A stretch of DNA of 64,000 nucleotides from NCBI GenBank assembly GCA_000750105.3, contig JPHH03000008.1, positions 186,001 to 250,000 of the forward strand, in the 5' to 3' direction. This document shows positions 55,501 to 64,000 of the stretch, piece after piece. The notes under the pieces are model-generated. The model was not told the origin of the DNA. It worked only from the letters and a program-made list of their open reading frames with translations, and did not search any database. A program made the position numbers and the translations under genes. This stretch comes from Tolypocladium sp. Sup5 PDA-1 (Eukaryota > Ascomycota > Sordariomycetes > Hypocreales > Ophiocordycipitaceae). Positions within the stretch are counted from its first letter, which is position 1, and every line of letters starts with the position of its first letter.

Positions 55501-56950
55501 CAGATAGTTTGCTATCCAGGTCATGCTCGATATCTTCTCTGCCAATACGCAGGGCCAGCCAGTCAAGTTCGTGGCCAACAACTTCGTCTGGATACTTGGC
55601 AAACCAGTTGGCGTCCGGCTTCAACCGCTGCATGCGGAGCGCGGCCCGTGCCGCGCTCATGACCATTGTAACCCCGAGCTGGGCAATGGAGACTGCCGAG
55701 TGTATGCCCCGTAACCCGGTAAACTGCAAAATAAAGCCGGAGATGGTGATGCCAATAGCTGCCCAGACTGTCAACTCCGAATTCTTTGACCGACCCTTCC
55801 ACGAAGTCGTATACTCCCTCAAGCAATCGTCGCTGTGAGAGAATGCGTCAAAGGTTTGGTCGCCCACGATTTGTCCCCCAGGCTGCACCCAATATACAGA
55901 CGATTTGTCTTCAGTTGACTCTCCTCTCCGGCGCCATACTTCCTCATCGGTGCTCTGACCGACGACAAATGAGCAGAGGAACATTCCTCCGCAGAGCAGG
56001 AGAGTTCCGATAAGCACCAGTGGACAGGCATAAGTATTTGGAGGCCTACCATCCTTCTCCCATTCCAGGTAGTATGTGGCAATTCCCGCGAAGACCAGGA
56101 CGCCGACTTGTAGCATCAAGCCGCCAAGACCGACGGCCCAGAAAACAGCTGCCGGTTGCTTTTTGATGCCAATGTTGAGAGAGAGATTCGGAGAGAACGC
56201 CGTGCGGGCAGGGTCCATTTCAGGGGCTACCTCCGTGTCTTCCTTCGACCTCGCTGTGTTGTTCAGCCCCTCTTTACTTTTGCTGCGGCAGCGGTACCAC
56301 TTGACCTTGCCTTTGCTGTCGAGATATTCCTGGAATGTGTATATGCCTGCTGTCCCGTCGCTGGACTCTCGGCAGTCCGGGTCGTAGACAACTTCCAGAA
56401 TCTTTGGGCGGCCGAATACTCGCGCGATGCCGCCGTTATTGTAGAGTTCGCACACATCCCGGCTTGTCGAGGAGCACAACTCTGCCTCCGCATTCCCTCC
56501 GCCCTCCTGCGCTCTGCCAATGAAGGCGCGCAGCGACGGGCTCCCGCATACTCGAATTGCGGAGACAACCGCGGTGAGGATACCCATGGGAGCCATTGCG
56601 AAAATAAAGTAATCAAGCGGAGTGGTGCTCTCGCTAAGGTATTGCTTCGTAATCTGCTCGCCAAAGAGGGAGAGAAACGGCGCAAGGTCGGTTGCGAGGT
56701 TGTTGGCGAAGTCATCCCAGCCGCCGGCACAGACAAACGGAAGGGAGACGATTGCTAAGAAGAGATGTAACAGCATGCCAGGCAGTGCATACGAGTAGCA
56801 GAAGTTGCCGAGGGTGTTGGACAAGACCTGGAAGAACAGCACCACCGTGGCATTAAATGTTGGTCTCTGGCTGCCTCGCTTCTCGCTCTTCGTGGCCAGC
56901 CCGGCATCAATCCTGGCCTGCATCCGAAACCCTTGCAATACGTTGGCCAT
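52511..56950 (-). CDS. Membrane protein with C-terminal ankyrin array
   Basis: Intron-free frame of 1479 residues. The N-terminal 440 residues hold about seven hydrophobic segments (33-52, 56-75, 112-134, 267-296, 308-331, 392-412, 416-438), with a cysteine-bearing loop (CELYNNGG...DPDCRESS) between the third and fourth. A large cytosolic-looking middle (440-1035) has no recognised domain; it includes CPGETYNITEHRLYP and a helical region around QAVLRWAWGICDKS. Residues about 1039-1479 form 13 ankyrin-like repeats of 33-36 residues with TPLSWAA and VKLLLATGKVDP-type cores. This layout resembles uncharacterised large ascomycete proteins and differs from TRP channels, which carry ankyrins before the TM part. 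A role in surveillance or signalling is only a guess. Confidence 0.85.
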   Translation of the reverse strand: MANVLQGFRMQARIDAGLATKSEKRGSQRPTFNATVVLFFQVLSNTLGNFCYSYALPGMLLHLFLAIVSLPFVCAGGWDDFANNLATDLAPFLSLFGEQITKQYLSESTTPLDYFIFAMAPMGILTAVVSAIRVCGSPSLRAFIGRAQEGGGNAEAELCSSTSRDVCELYNNGGIARVFGRPKILEVVYDPDCRESSDGTAGIYTFQEYLDSKGKVKWYRCRSKSKEGLNNTARSKEDTEVAPEMDPARTAFSPNLSLNIGIKKQPAAVFWAVGLGGLMLQVGVLVFAGIATYYLEWEKDGRPPNTYACPLVLIGTLLLCGGMFLCSFVVGQSTDEEVWRRRGESTEDKSSVYWVQPGGQIVGDQTFDAFSHSDDCLREYTTSWKGRSKNSELTVWAAIGITISGFILQFTGLRGIHSAVSIAQLGVTMVMSAARAALRMQRLKPDANWFAKYPDEVVGHELDWLALRIGREDIEHDLDSKLSESSSAPSLGPSPIPSSLDPRRRYFWRFCGIPSPLQRISRPSTSPKDLNVASKLLAYRTRLAQLTGSPTAPSRNFKIEMVEVRREAQQLAEAIESAFNIILSMAKIKREWKDAESIRWGMNCSVSMSTDSVAKHKDCTMSRKEHLVCLQLQRTDDSNSPGAPWILQNKLELEGLLGLWVWSLKSDPKVETEDPQTRFKTSRATDIPLRRIVSSDRAIAETDLRMWCPGETYNITEHRLYPTSPDDSDASTIWKRTDSTGNTGNIRQRMDTAGNTGKTLKVSYEPFSNAQLVGPEPIHPHSIRPRLARFFGWHAAELSQDQAPKPFSVWSAPPTSSLLSLGAQDVFGSFIRSILGIVGDIGDIEIQEAQAFCLENSLVSEIIRIFMEKRLGPRDEALLCVVPPVISMVSHCQARMPSAATALAAARKSANQHRRRKDWDKAQAVLRWAWGICDKSQHSHTNPINEASTALGELYRWALMDEDTRQFGTRGIEWLAESGRSQSLPVAVTTIIDRYERIAKAFNGQETNTSDEGFLSGIREKDLTATLLHLTRPTSITSEEKGAALCLAASHGWTEVVLALLELPGTHPDFKDSSSRTALSHAAEAGSVEVVKELMDWGAFPNSEDANHRTPLSYASEAGRNSVVEILLQDPRVSPDAKDKSGWTPLWWAAGRGRMAAVKILLATNEVDPDANKDSDGGTPLVQAAKWKHESVVELLLANDRVDPNAKDDKARTPLSWAAGVGCETIVKLLLGNKKVDPEAKDRDGWAPLWWAASDGHDVPIKLLLETGKVNPNAKDGKGRRTPLLQALRHGHEAVARLLLANPNVDPNAQDEEERTPLSWAAGGGLEAVVQILLAASNVDKDLASRRKQTPLSYAAEGGHEAIVELLLATGKVDPNSTDWGLYTPLAHAADNGHDIVVQVLLATGKVDPDAKNKLGQTPLLHAVEGGHEAVVKLLLATGRVDPRLEDAEDLSPLDLAKIGRRKTVIEALESYVPHNASP
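52560..53800 (-). repeat. Ankyrin-coding repeats, about 102-bp period
   Basis: Thirteen consecutive units in the 3' part of the membrane protein gene. Shared words include GTCGACCTTGCC and AGTAGCTTAACGA on the plus strand, recurring about every 102 bp. Units are less alike than those of the NLR-like gene. Confidence 0.75.
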
Positions 56951-57728
56951 ACTGCTTCAGATTGATGCTGCAGATTCCGGTGCGGGATGGGACGCAAGAG
57001 CCGCAAAGTCGTACTTGCAGCCCAGCCATCTCCCTGGCCACCACTCTGCGCGAAACGGAAGAGAACATCGTCACGGCGTGCTCGATGTACTCTATCTGGC
57101 CTGGCTTCACAGACTGACGGACCGTGTCTGTACGAAGTACTTGGTGCATTATCTCACCGGTGGGACGACTGTGCTGTGACACAGCATGCTGGATTTCCGC
57201 CAGGCGTCCGCTACCATTGGCCGGAAGAGTAGCTGCCCGCTACAACACATGCGCAATGCCTCGCTGCCGGCGCCTAACGGGCACCGGCTTGGCTTCCAGG
57301 GCCTTGATTGGAGTTGACGGAGAGACAAGGCTCCCGGGGTCGGACGGGGAGACGTACAAATATACGGGGGTTGAAGGTGGGTGAGCTGCAGTGTGCAACC
57401 AACCAACAGACAGAATAAGCCCGTGCCCGGTAAGTTACGAAGTAATTACCCAGGCAGCCAGGGAACTATGCAATTGCTTCGGCGGCCACCCCACCTCTCC
57501 CACAGTGGCCCAGTGATATCTTGGACAGTAGGCAGTAATCCGTGCAGAGTGCATTGTGAAGAATCGAGCACGATATATGTCCTTGTTCTAGGCACCTCCT
57601 CGTCTTCTCGTCCGTGTTCAGGTCCATAAGTCGCTGCTTTCTAGGCAGCATTAATTGTACATGATCTAGTGATAGTCATCTCCGGCGCAGTAGCTTGCTG
57701 TCGCTCTCTCCGTACCCATTGTTTCCCT
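56951..57728. other. Intergenic: upstream of ankyrin protein, PRE5 3' flank
   Basis: 778 bp. It is mixed in composition and no gene is supported. Confidence 0.5.
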
Positions 57729-58641
57729 CTAGCTGTCCACCTCCATGCCCTCGCCCTCCTCGCCGCCACCCCCTTGGCTCTCGCCCACGCTGTCGATCCA
57801 CTGCTTAACCTCAAACTCATCGTACAACTTGAACGGCTCGATGCTCTTCTTGCCCTCCCTTGTCTCGATGCCCACCAAGCCGACCGACGTGTTCTCCACA
57901 GTCAGCTCCTTGTCCTGCACCAGACTCTCCCGCAGCGCCTTGAGGCCGTGCTGGACCAGCTCCTCCCTCGAGCAGTCGGCAAACGCGTCGAGGTTGCGCT
58001 CCAGGTACGTCCGCGCCATCTGGCTGCGGGCGCCGATGGCGAACGCGACCATCTCCTCCGTCATGCCCGAGGGCTGGAACTCGAACAGGTGCGGGCCGCG
58101 CTCGTCGACGCCGGCAATCAGCAGGCCGACACCGTACGGCCGCTTGCCGTAGACCTGGGTGTTTATCTGGGCCTTTTCACCGATCATGTCGACGAGCGAG
58201 CGGACGGGCATGGCGCGGCCGTAGGTGAGACGGTGGCCGAGACATTGCTGCTTCATGAAGTTGGAGAGGACACGGGCGTCGGAGGTGAGGCCGGCGATGG
58301 CGATGCCGGCATGTTCGTCGATGGAGAAGAGCTTCTTCTGGTACGAGGACAGCTCCTCGGCGTTTCGCTAGAGCTGGGGGTTAGCACAATGCACGAGTCG
58401 CAGCTCGGGTCGTTGGGTTGGGCGACGCGTACCTTGACTGCGCAGAGGACAGCGTGTGTTTTGCTGGCGATACCGACGACGACGGAGCCTTGCTTCACGG
58501 CCTCGGCGGCATACTCGATCTGGAATATCCGGCCCTGGGGCGAGCTGCGCGTGCCGAGTTAGCTACCGCAGCTTCCTGGAGCGTGGGAGCTGAGACGACG
58601 TACAATGTGACTGAATCGTTGTCGTAGTTGTTTCTGAACAT
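57729..58641 (-). CDS. PRE5: 20S proteasome subunit alpha-6 (Pre5/PSMA1)
   Basis: Predicted 262 residues from exons 58641-58604, 58544-58433 and 58367-57729. The N-terminus MFRNNYDNDSVTFSPQGRIF and the following IEYAAEAVKQGS are the proteasome alpha signature of the PSMA1/Pre5 type. SIDEHAGIAIAGLTSDARVL and YGRAMPVRSLVDMIGEKAQI follow. As an alpha subunit it lacks a catalytic threonine; it forms part of the outer ring gate. The C-terminus is Gly/Glu-rich and ends in MEVDS. Introns are 59 and 65 nt; junctions at VT-F and VK-RNAEEL keep frame. Confidence 0.96.
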
Positions 58642-59654
58642 GGTGACGAGTTGAAATCTCCGATTGTCGCTTGAATGTTACCTGGGGTTGGTGGTGGAGC
58701 TGGTCGAGGAAGGGAGAGAGCGCTCTACGTCGGGGTGATGGAAGTGATGGAGGTGTTGACAGGCCAGGCAACCCAAGCTTCGTCGTCTCGTTGGCGTTGG
58801 CGTAGGAGCTCCAGCCGCGCACCGCCACAGTGGCTGGGGCCGCAGATCTTCCGCCACACCGCCTGCCCAAATGTACTTGCTGATGACAATCTCTCCGCTC
58901 CACTGGGATACTTGCTCAAATGATCGCGTTCAAATGACGGCAGAGCGTCATCAACAGCTTGTTCATGAGTGAGACGACAATAGAAGGCATGTATCACGAG
59001 TTCTTTCACCATTTGGCGCCGTGAAGCATGCGAATACTTGCCGAATCGGATTGGGTTGGAAATTCAGCGACATCCAGCATGAGAATCGCACACTAGGCCC
59101 AGAAACAGAAAGTCGAAGCACGGCATGGGGCATTGCAAGGATCATTTAGTCATGGCAACTGCCGGAGCACATGCTTAAAATACGTGCCCGTTCACTTCAT
59201 ACGACAGCGTGTGCTGCGAATTCCAGCATGTAGAGAGAGACATTCGTTCAAGTTGGGAGGGTGAAGCCGCTCTGCCTCCGACTCCGGCCAGGCACGCCGC
59301 GATCTGACGGGACGTGATGGTGCGGAGTCAGAATATCCACTTTAGATGGTCGATGGCTGCACGCCCCAATTGCATCACTTCATTTTGCAGACATAGAGGT
59401 AGTTTTGCTGCGTGTGGTTGACTGAGACGCCCTTTCAAGAACCCTTTTGGTGTCATTCTCGCAGGACTCGCCAGCCCAGCCAGGTACTTGCAGGAAGGAG
59501 CCCCTTCCTCGATTGGACATCGTCTGCGGCCTTTTCTCCCTTCTTCCCTGACTCATCGACCTTGACGGCACTCATACCATCAAGCACATACATACTCCTC
59601 TGCCAGCTGCATACCTTGCCATTGAGCACCACGATCAACACCACGCACTGCACC
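58642..59654. promoter_or_regulatory. Divergent promoter PRE5 / SER1
   Basis: 1.01 kb between divergent genes. A TGACTCA site (59549-59555) lies close to SER1. The frame upstream of the SER1 ATG is open for 81 codons but encodes nothing conserved. Confidence 0.6.
59549..59555 (+). promoter_or_regulatory. TGACTCA site (Gcn4/CPC1 type)
   Basis: Perfect palindromic AP-1-like heptamer 100 bp upstream of the SER1 start codon. The fungal amino-acid starvation regulators Gcn4/CPC1/CpcA bind this word. The position before an amino-acid biosynthesis gene makes general amino-acid control likely. Confidence 0.6.
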
Positions 59655-60979
59655 ATGGCTCCCAAGGAACGAACAGACATCACCTACTTCGGCGCCGGTC
59701 CGGCTCTTCTGCCCACCGACGTCCTCGAGACGGCTGCCCAAGCCCTTCTCAACTACAATGGCACCGGGCTCGGCCTTGCAGAGCATTCCCATCGCGCCAA
59801 GCATGCCGCAGTCATCATCAACCAGGCCAAGGATAACCTCAGAGACTACCTCGACATCCCCGAAGACTACGAGATCCTCTTCATGCAGGGCGGCGGCAGC
59901 GGCCAGTTCTCCGCCACCGTGCTCAACCTCGTCGGCTCCTGGGTTCTGCGGAAGCAGAAACAGATCCTTGGCGACCGTGAGAAGCTGAGCGAGGACGAGT
60001 TGAAGCAGCTGCGAAAAACAGTCGAGGCGGAGCTGAAGCTCGACTACATCGTCACCGGCGGCTGGTCGGCGAAGGCTACTCAGGAAGCTGGACGGCTTCT
60101 TGGTAAGGAGCACGTCAACATAGTGGCCGGTTCTACCGAGGCCGGTTACAAGTTCGGCGACATTCCGGACGAGAGCACCTGGAAGCGATCCAAGGATGCT
60201 GCCATGGTCTACTACTGCGACAACGAGACTGTGGACGGCGTCGAGTTCCCCGAGTTCCCCAAGTCCCTGGCTCCCGGCCCTGATGGCGACGGCCCCATTG
60301 TCGTCGCCGACATGTCATCCAACATCCTCTCGCGCAAGATTCCCATCGAAAACTTTTCCGCAATCTTTTTCGGCGCCCAGAAGAACCTGGGGTCGACCGG
60401 TGTCACCGTCGTGGTTATCAAGAAGAGCCTGCTGCCCCAGCCTTCAGCAGATGTGATGAGATCGCTAGGCCTGCCGCTGCCGCCGATTGTCTTGCAGTAC
60501 GCAACCATTGCCAAGGACAACAGCTTGTACAACACCCTCAGCATCTTTGAGTGAGTTCACCCCCTTACCGCAATTTACTCAGCCGGGTAGTGATGCTGAC
60601 TTGCCCCAGCGTCTTCATCGCCGGCCAGGTCCTGCGGAAGTTGGTCGCGACCTACCCAGACAAGGTCAACGGCCAAGAAGCCGTGTCAAAGCAAAAGGCT
60701 GACCTCATCTACGGCGCCCTGGACGCCAACCCCGAGGCGTACAGGGTCGTGCCCGCCAAGGCGGTGCGCTCGCGCATGAACATTTGCTTCCGCGTCCTTA
60801 AGGGTGGCGACATCGACCCGTCGCAGGACGCGTTCGTGGCCGAGGCAGAGAAGCAGGGCCTGACGGGCCTCAAGGGCCACCGCAACGTCGGCGGCATCCG
60901 CGCGAGTAACTACAATTCCATCTCACTCGAGGGAGCGGAGAAGCTGGCCAAGTTTATTGAGGCGTATGCAAAGGCATGA
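59655..60979 (+). CDS. SER1: Phosphoserine aminotransferase
   Basis: Predicted 421 residues from exons 59655-60550 and 60610-60979. It converts 3-phosphohydroxypyruvate and glutamate to phosphoserine and 2-oxoglutarate, using pyridoxal phosphate, in serine synthesis. The sequence has FGAGPALLP at the start, QGGGSGQFSA for cofactor phosphate binding, VADMSSNILSR with the PLP-contacting Asp, and the Schiff-base lysine K243 in FFGAQKNLGSTG. The C-terminus has RMNICFRV and GHRNVGGIRASNYN. The intron (59 nt) separates IF-D from VFIAGQVL. Start chosen at the ATG in the good context CACCATGGC. A TGACTCA site upstream suggests control by the cross-pathway regulator. Confidence 0.96.
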
Positions 60980-61380
60980 TTATGGGTGGTCGATGAATGA
61001 AAGTATCAACACGCAGAGCAGCTGTAGACTTCAACATGGTCTGCCGCGATGAAAAGGGGGATCAAATGAATAGGAATGGAATTATGACATAGCTTAACTC
61101 ATTTACGAGCATTGAAGAAAATAGTGAAGGCTTGATCGTGTTGTGAGGTTGATGCGGTCCCTTGACCAGAGAGTCAGTGGTGTTGCGCTAAGTTCAGCAC
61201 AGTCACCCCTGTGCCTGCCTGAGGTTACCTGAGCGCAGCACGACTCGGTTTTTCCACTCTTTGAACTTACAACCACACTACGATATGCGGTATGAGACTG
61301 AAGGCACCAATCTTCAGGAATCGTTCACACGAAACTCATTTATTTCACTTCATATATAATCATTGGACGCCTCGAGGTCG
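60980..61380. promoter_or_regulatory. SER1 3' end and MSS1 promoter
   Basis: 401 bp between tandem plus-strand genes. The first part is AT-rich with a possible polyadenylation region (61060-61120). No other feature is seen. Confidence 0.5.
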
Positions 61381-63241
61381 ATGCTACAGCGCGGGCTGCG
61401 GCAGGGTAGACTCATCCGCGCCCAGAGCCGTCACTTTTGCCCGCTTCCAAGACAGAAGCACTGCCTTGCCCATGGGCTCCCAGTCGCAAACCATGTCGCT
61501 CTTACGTCGAGGAGGGCATTTGCCACGAGCCCGCCGGTACTTCTGAACCCTGGAGGAGCTGCCAGTTTCCCTGCCACCGGCGACACGATATACGCTCTCT
61601 CGACTGCCCAAGGGCGAGCGGGCATCGCAGTCATCAGCATATCAGGACCGTCGTGTTTGGATGTAAGAGCATGATGCGTTTCACCTATAAAAGACTCACT
61701 GCTAAGACTAGGACAAGATCTATCGAGCTCTATGCCCGTCCAGGGCGCTGCCGAAGCCTAGGTACGCGACAGTGCGTACGCTGTTTGACCCGGACGGCGC
61801 GGGACAAGACGCAGGCATTCTCGACTCCGAAGCCCTGGTGCTCTACCTTTCCGCGCCCAAGACCGTCACCGGTGAAGACGTCCTCGAGCTTCACATCCAC
61901 GGCGGCCCAGCCACCGTCAAAGCCGTGCTCTCCGCGATCCCCCGGTGCCGGACCAGCCAGCGCGTCCGCTACGCCGAGCCCGGCGAGTTCACCAAGCGGG
62001 CCTTCATCAACGACCGCCTGGACCTCGCCCAGATCGAGTCGCTGAGCGACACCCTCGCCGCCGAGACGGAGCAGCAGCGCCGCGCCGCGGTGCGCGGCAA
62101 CTCGGGCGCCCTCGGCCGCACGTACGAGGCCTGGCGCCAGCAGCTGCTGCTGGCGCGTGGCGAGATCGAGGCGCTGATTGACTTCTCCGAGGACCAGCAC
62201 TTTGACGAGCCGCAGGCCGAGCTGCTGGGCAACGTGACACAGCAGGTCGACGAGATGCTAAGCAGCATCCGGCTGCACGAGCTGGGCAGCCAGAGGAGCG
62301 AGCTGCTGAGGAACGGGATCCGCATCGCGCTGCTCGGTCCGCCGAATGCGGGCAAGAGCTCGCTGATGAATCTCGTTGTGGGACGGGAGGCGTCGATTGT
62401 GTCGGGGGAGGCGGGCACGACGAGGGACATCATCGAGGCCAGCCTGGACATTCGGGGGTATCTGTGTTCCTTTGCGGACACGGCTGGCTTCCGGTCCAAG
62501 GACTCCGAGTCAGCTGTCGACGGCGGTATCAATGGTGGGTTGATTGGAGCTGTCGAGGAGGAGGGCATTCGAAGAGCGAGGCAGAGGGCACAAGAGTCGG
62601 ATATTGTGGTCGTGCTTGCGTCTGTCGGGACAGGTCCGAATGGACCATTCATACACTACGATAAAGAGACGCTGGAGCTTGCTGCCGAGGCAGATGCTTG
62701 TCTGGTCGTGGTCAACAAGCGGGATGCCGTGGATGAGGCAACATTCACACCGATGTTGGACGCGTTCCGCCAAGCAGTCGCATCAAAGAGCCCGAGGTTG
62801 GCCACGGCAGAACTATTGGCAATCTCCTGCAAAGAAGGCCAGACAGCACCACTCAGAAGCACCGATCCCGGCGGCATCCAAGGCGTAATCAACGCTCTGG
62901 TCGACTCCTTCTCGAGGATGACGGACATGCCCTCCGACCTCAAGGACCTCCTCGGCGTGACGGAGCGACAGCGCCAGCTGCTCGTCAAGTGCCGGCGGCA
63001 CCTGGAAGACTTTATGCTCGAGGCACAGCCCGAGGAAGAAGGGCTGGATGCGGATACGGTGCTGGCGGCAGAGTATCTGCGGTACGCGGCGGACTGCCTG
63101 GCGCGCATCACGGGTAAGGGGGAGGCAGGCGATGTGGAGGACGTTCTTGGAGTTGTCTTTGAAAAGTAAGTCTGCCAAATCGTCAAACACCCTCTATCAA
63201 CCTTTGCCAACCGGTTTTTTAGATTTTGCGTAGGCAAGTAG
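61381..63241 (+). CDS. MSS1: Mitochondrial tRNA-modification GTPase (MnmE/TrmE, Mss1)
   Basis: Predicted 584 residues from exons 61381-61662, 61712-63165 and 63223-63241. A basic presequence (MLQRGLRQGRLIRAQSRHF) targets mitochondria. The TrmE N-domain (TIYALSTAQGRAGIAVISIS, VLELHIHGGPATVKA, PGEFTKRAFINDRLDL) follows. The inserted G domain has G1 GPPNAGKSS (303-311), G3 DTAGF and G4 NKRD. With Mto1 (MnmG) it installs the 5-carboxymethylaminomethyl-type group on U34 of mitochondrial tRNAs. The C-terminal FCVGK, equivalent to the bacterial FCIGK with its catalytic cysteine, is encoded only if the last 57-nt intron is removed; otherwise the frame stops after VVFEK. Confidence 0.95.
63223..63241 (+). 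other. 19-nt terminal coding exon of MSS1
   Basis: Acceptor TTTTTTAG, then A-TTT-TGC-GTA-GGC-AAG-TAG, completing K-F-C-V-G-K and stop. The exon is short enough to be missed by gene finders, yet it holds the conserved cysteine. Confidence 0.88.
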
Positions 63242-63601
63242 CGGGGGCCCTTGTCTCTCGCCGCCGTGGTCGAGGATTGTACGATACGGAACAGGCGGCG
63301 AGCCGAGACACGGGCATATCGATATCACGCCAGATGTACAGCTTCAATTCGATTGAATCCAATTTTTATTGCAAGACTGCTGCGAGGCAATTGTATGCTT
63401 TCCCTCGGTGAGAGGATACCCTGTTCTACTCTAGTCCCAACTCCATATCATGCAGTGTGCCCCGATTCTATACCCAAACCTCTAATCCCAACAACAAGAC
63501 GCCGTCCTAGGACAACAACAATGTCCCTTCAAAACACATGCTGATGCTGATGTTCTTCGCCGTAAAGATCCGTGACGAAGGTGAAAGAGGGAGGGCGGCT
63601 A
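63242..63601. other. Convergent 3' region, MSS1 and small orphan
   Basis: 360 bp between converging genes. AT-rich around 63340-63370; nothing further. Confidence 0.5.
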
Positions 63602-63745
63602 TTAGCGGCGCTTGTTTTCGCCGTCGTCGCTGCCGTTGCCGCTGCCGCTGCCACTGCCGCCGCCGCTGACGATGTTGTAGCCCGAGCGGCCGTGGTTGAC
63701 CATCTCAGCGGAGGTGGTGGTGGGAGTAGAGGTGAATGAAGCCAT
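63602..63745 (-). CDS. 47-residue Ser/Gly-rich small protein
   Basis: Short frame with a strong start context (AACAATGGC) and an upstream TATA box. The protein has a Ser/Thr-rich start (MASFTSTPTTTSAEMVNHG), a GRSGYNIVSGG core and a Gly-Ser-Asn run, and ends in DDGENKRR. The core recalls the GRGGAGN-type motif of small fungal DUF3602 proteins, but this resemblance is weak. The purine/pyrimidine-biased leader with many CAAA words is typical of highly expressed fungal mRNAs. Another open frame through the same DNA (to 63529) is Ala/Pro-rich and less plausible. Function unknown. Confidence 0.6.
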   Translation of the reverse strand: MASFTSTPTTTSAEMVNHGRSGYNIVSGGGSGSGSGNGSDDGENKRR

Positions 63746-64000
63746 TGTTTTTGTCTTGACGCTTGTTTTGTGGTGTTTGAGACTTGGTAGTGCTTGTGAG
63801 TGTGTGTTTTGTGTGGTTGAAGTGAGTGCTTGAGATTGTAGTGCTTGCTTGTTGACTGACTTATACGAAACCTCACTTGGCCATCCTCCACGGTCCTTAT
63901 ATACCCTTCCCGTCCCAGCCTCAACCATCCACGCGCCCTTCCAACTCGCCCCCCAGGCATCCTCACCTCACCGAAAGCCTTCCGAGCCCGTACCCCGTCT
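63746..64000 (-). promoter_or_regulatory. Promoter and leader of the small orphan, with TATA box
   Basis: On the minus strand TATATAAG occurs at 63903-63896, 151 bp before the start codon. The leader between them is A/C-rich with CAAACAC/CACAAAA words, as in strongly expressed fungal genes. The window ends here. Confidence 0.55.

Noticed and set aside
1..64000. CRISPR arrays, insertion sequences, prophage or bacterial operons
   Set aside because: No regular spacer arrays, transposase-like frames or bacterial ribosome-binding patterns were seen; the gene structure is fungal throughout.

Overview
This window is nuclear DNA of a filamentous ascomycete (Pezizomycotina). It most likely comes from a Sordariomycete of the Hypocreales type; that placement rests on family resemblance and is an inference. 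The genes are compact and GC-rich, with short GT-AG introns (about 48-140 nt) that often carry CTAAC/CTGAC-type branch sites. The proteins are eukaryotic housekeeping ones (TRAPP II, proteasome, Elongator, SNARE, Mak16) mixed with fungus-specific families (Zn2Cys6 regulator, DUF2264, PNP-NACHT-ankyrin receptor). No bacterial, viral, CRISPR or intact transposon features were seen. Exon borders were worked out by hand from reading frame, splice sites and family motifs.

Layout. 1-5.5 kb: a DHA1-type MFS exporter (-) faces a Zn2Cys6 regulator (+) across a 732-bp shared promoter that holds a diverged duplication. The exporter has a nested (stwintron-type) intron. 6.2-23.3 kb: conserved cell-biology genes, namely GYP7 Rab-GAP, an Mso1-like Sec1-binding protein, MAK16, VPS55, a fused PABA synthase, TRS120 with a 60-nt stopless intron in frame, and an SDR-fold protein with eroded catalytic motifs. 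23.3-26.1 kb: a GC-rich gap without a convincing gene. 26-32 kb: an 11-exon sugar transporter and a 7-exon DUF2264 protein.

33-42.6 kb is the accessory-looking part. It has a PNP_UDP-NACHT-ankyrin NLR-like gene with several frame lesions, an acidic orphan protein, a second gene with a frame break, a short Asx-homology (ASXH) protein and an unrecognised two-exon gene. 42.9-52.3 kb returns to conserved genes: ELP5, SEC22, a C2H2-like orphan, a CLPTM1-family membrane protein and a LOG-type phosphoribohydrolase. 52.5-57 kb is a 1479-residue membrane protein ending in about 13 ankyrin repeats. 57.7-64 kb holds PRE5 (proteasome alpha), SER1 with a perfect TGACTCA site in its promoter, the mitochondrial tRNA-modification GTPase MSS1 (its last catalytic motif lies on a 19-nt exon), and a 47-residue orphan gene.

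How the genes work together. The exporter/regulator pair is the only plausible local functional unit. Several genes act in secretion and endosomal traffic (GYP7, Mso1, TRS120, SEC22, VPS55), but they are not an operon-like cluster. The most notable observations are the stwintron, the damaged NLR with a 97-nt insertion between 7-nt direct repeats, and the membrane-anchored ankyrin protein.
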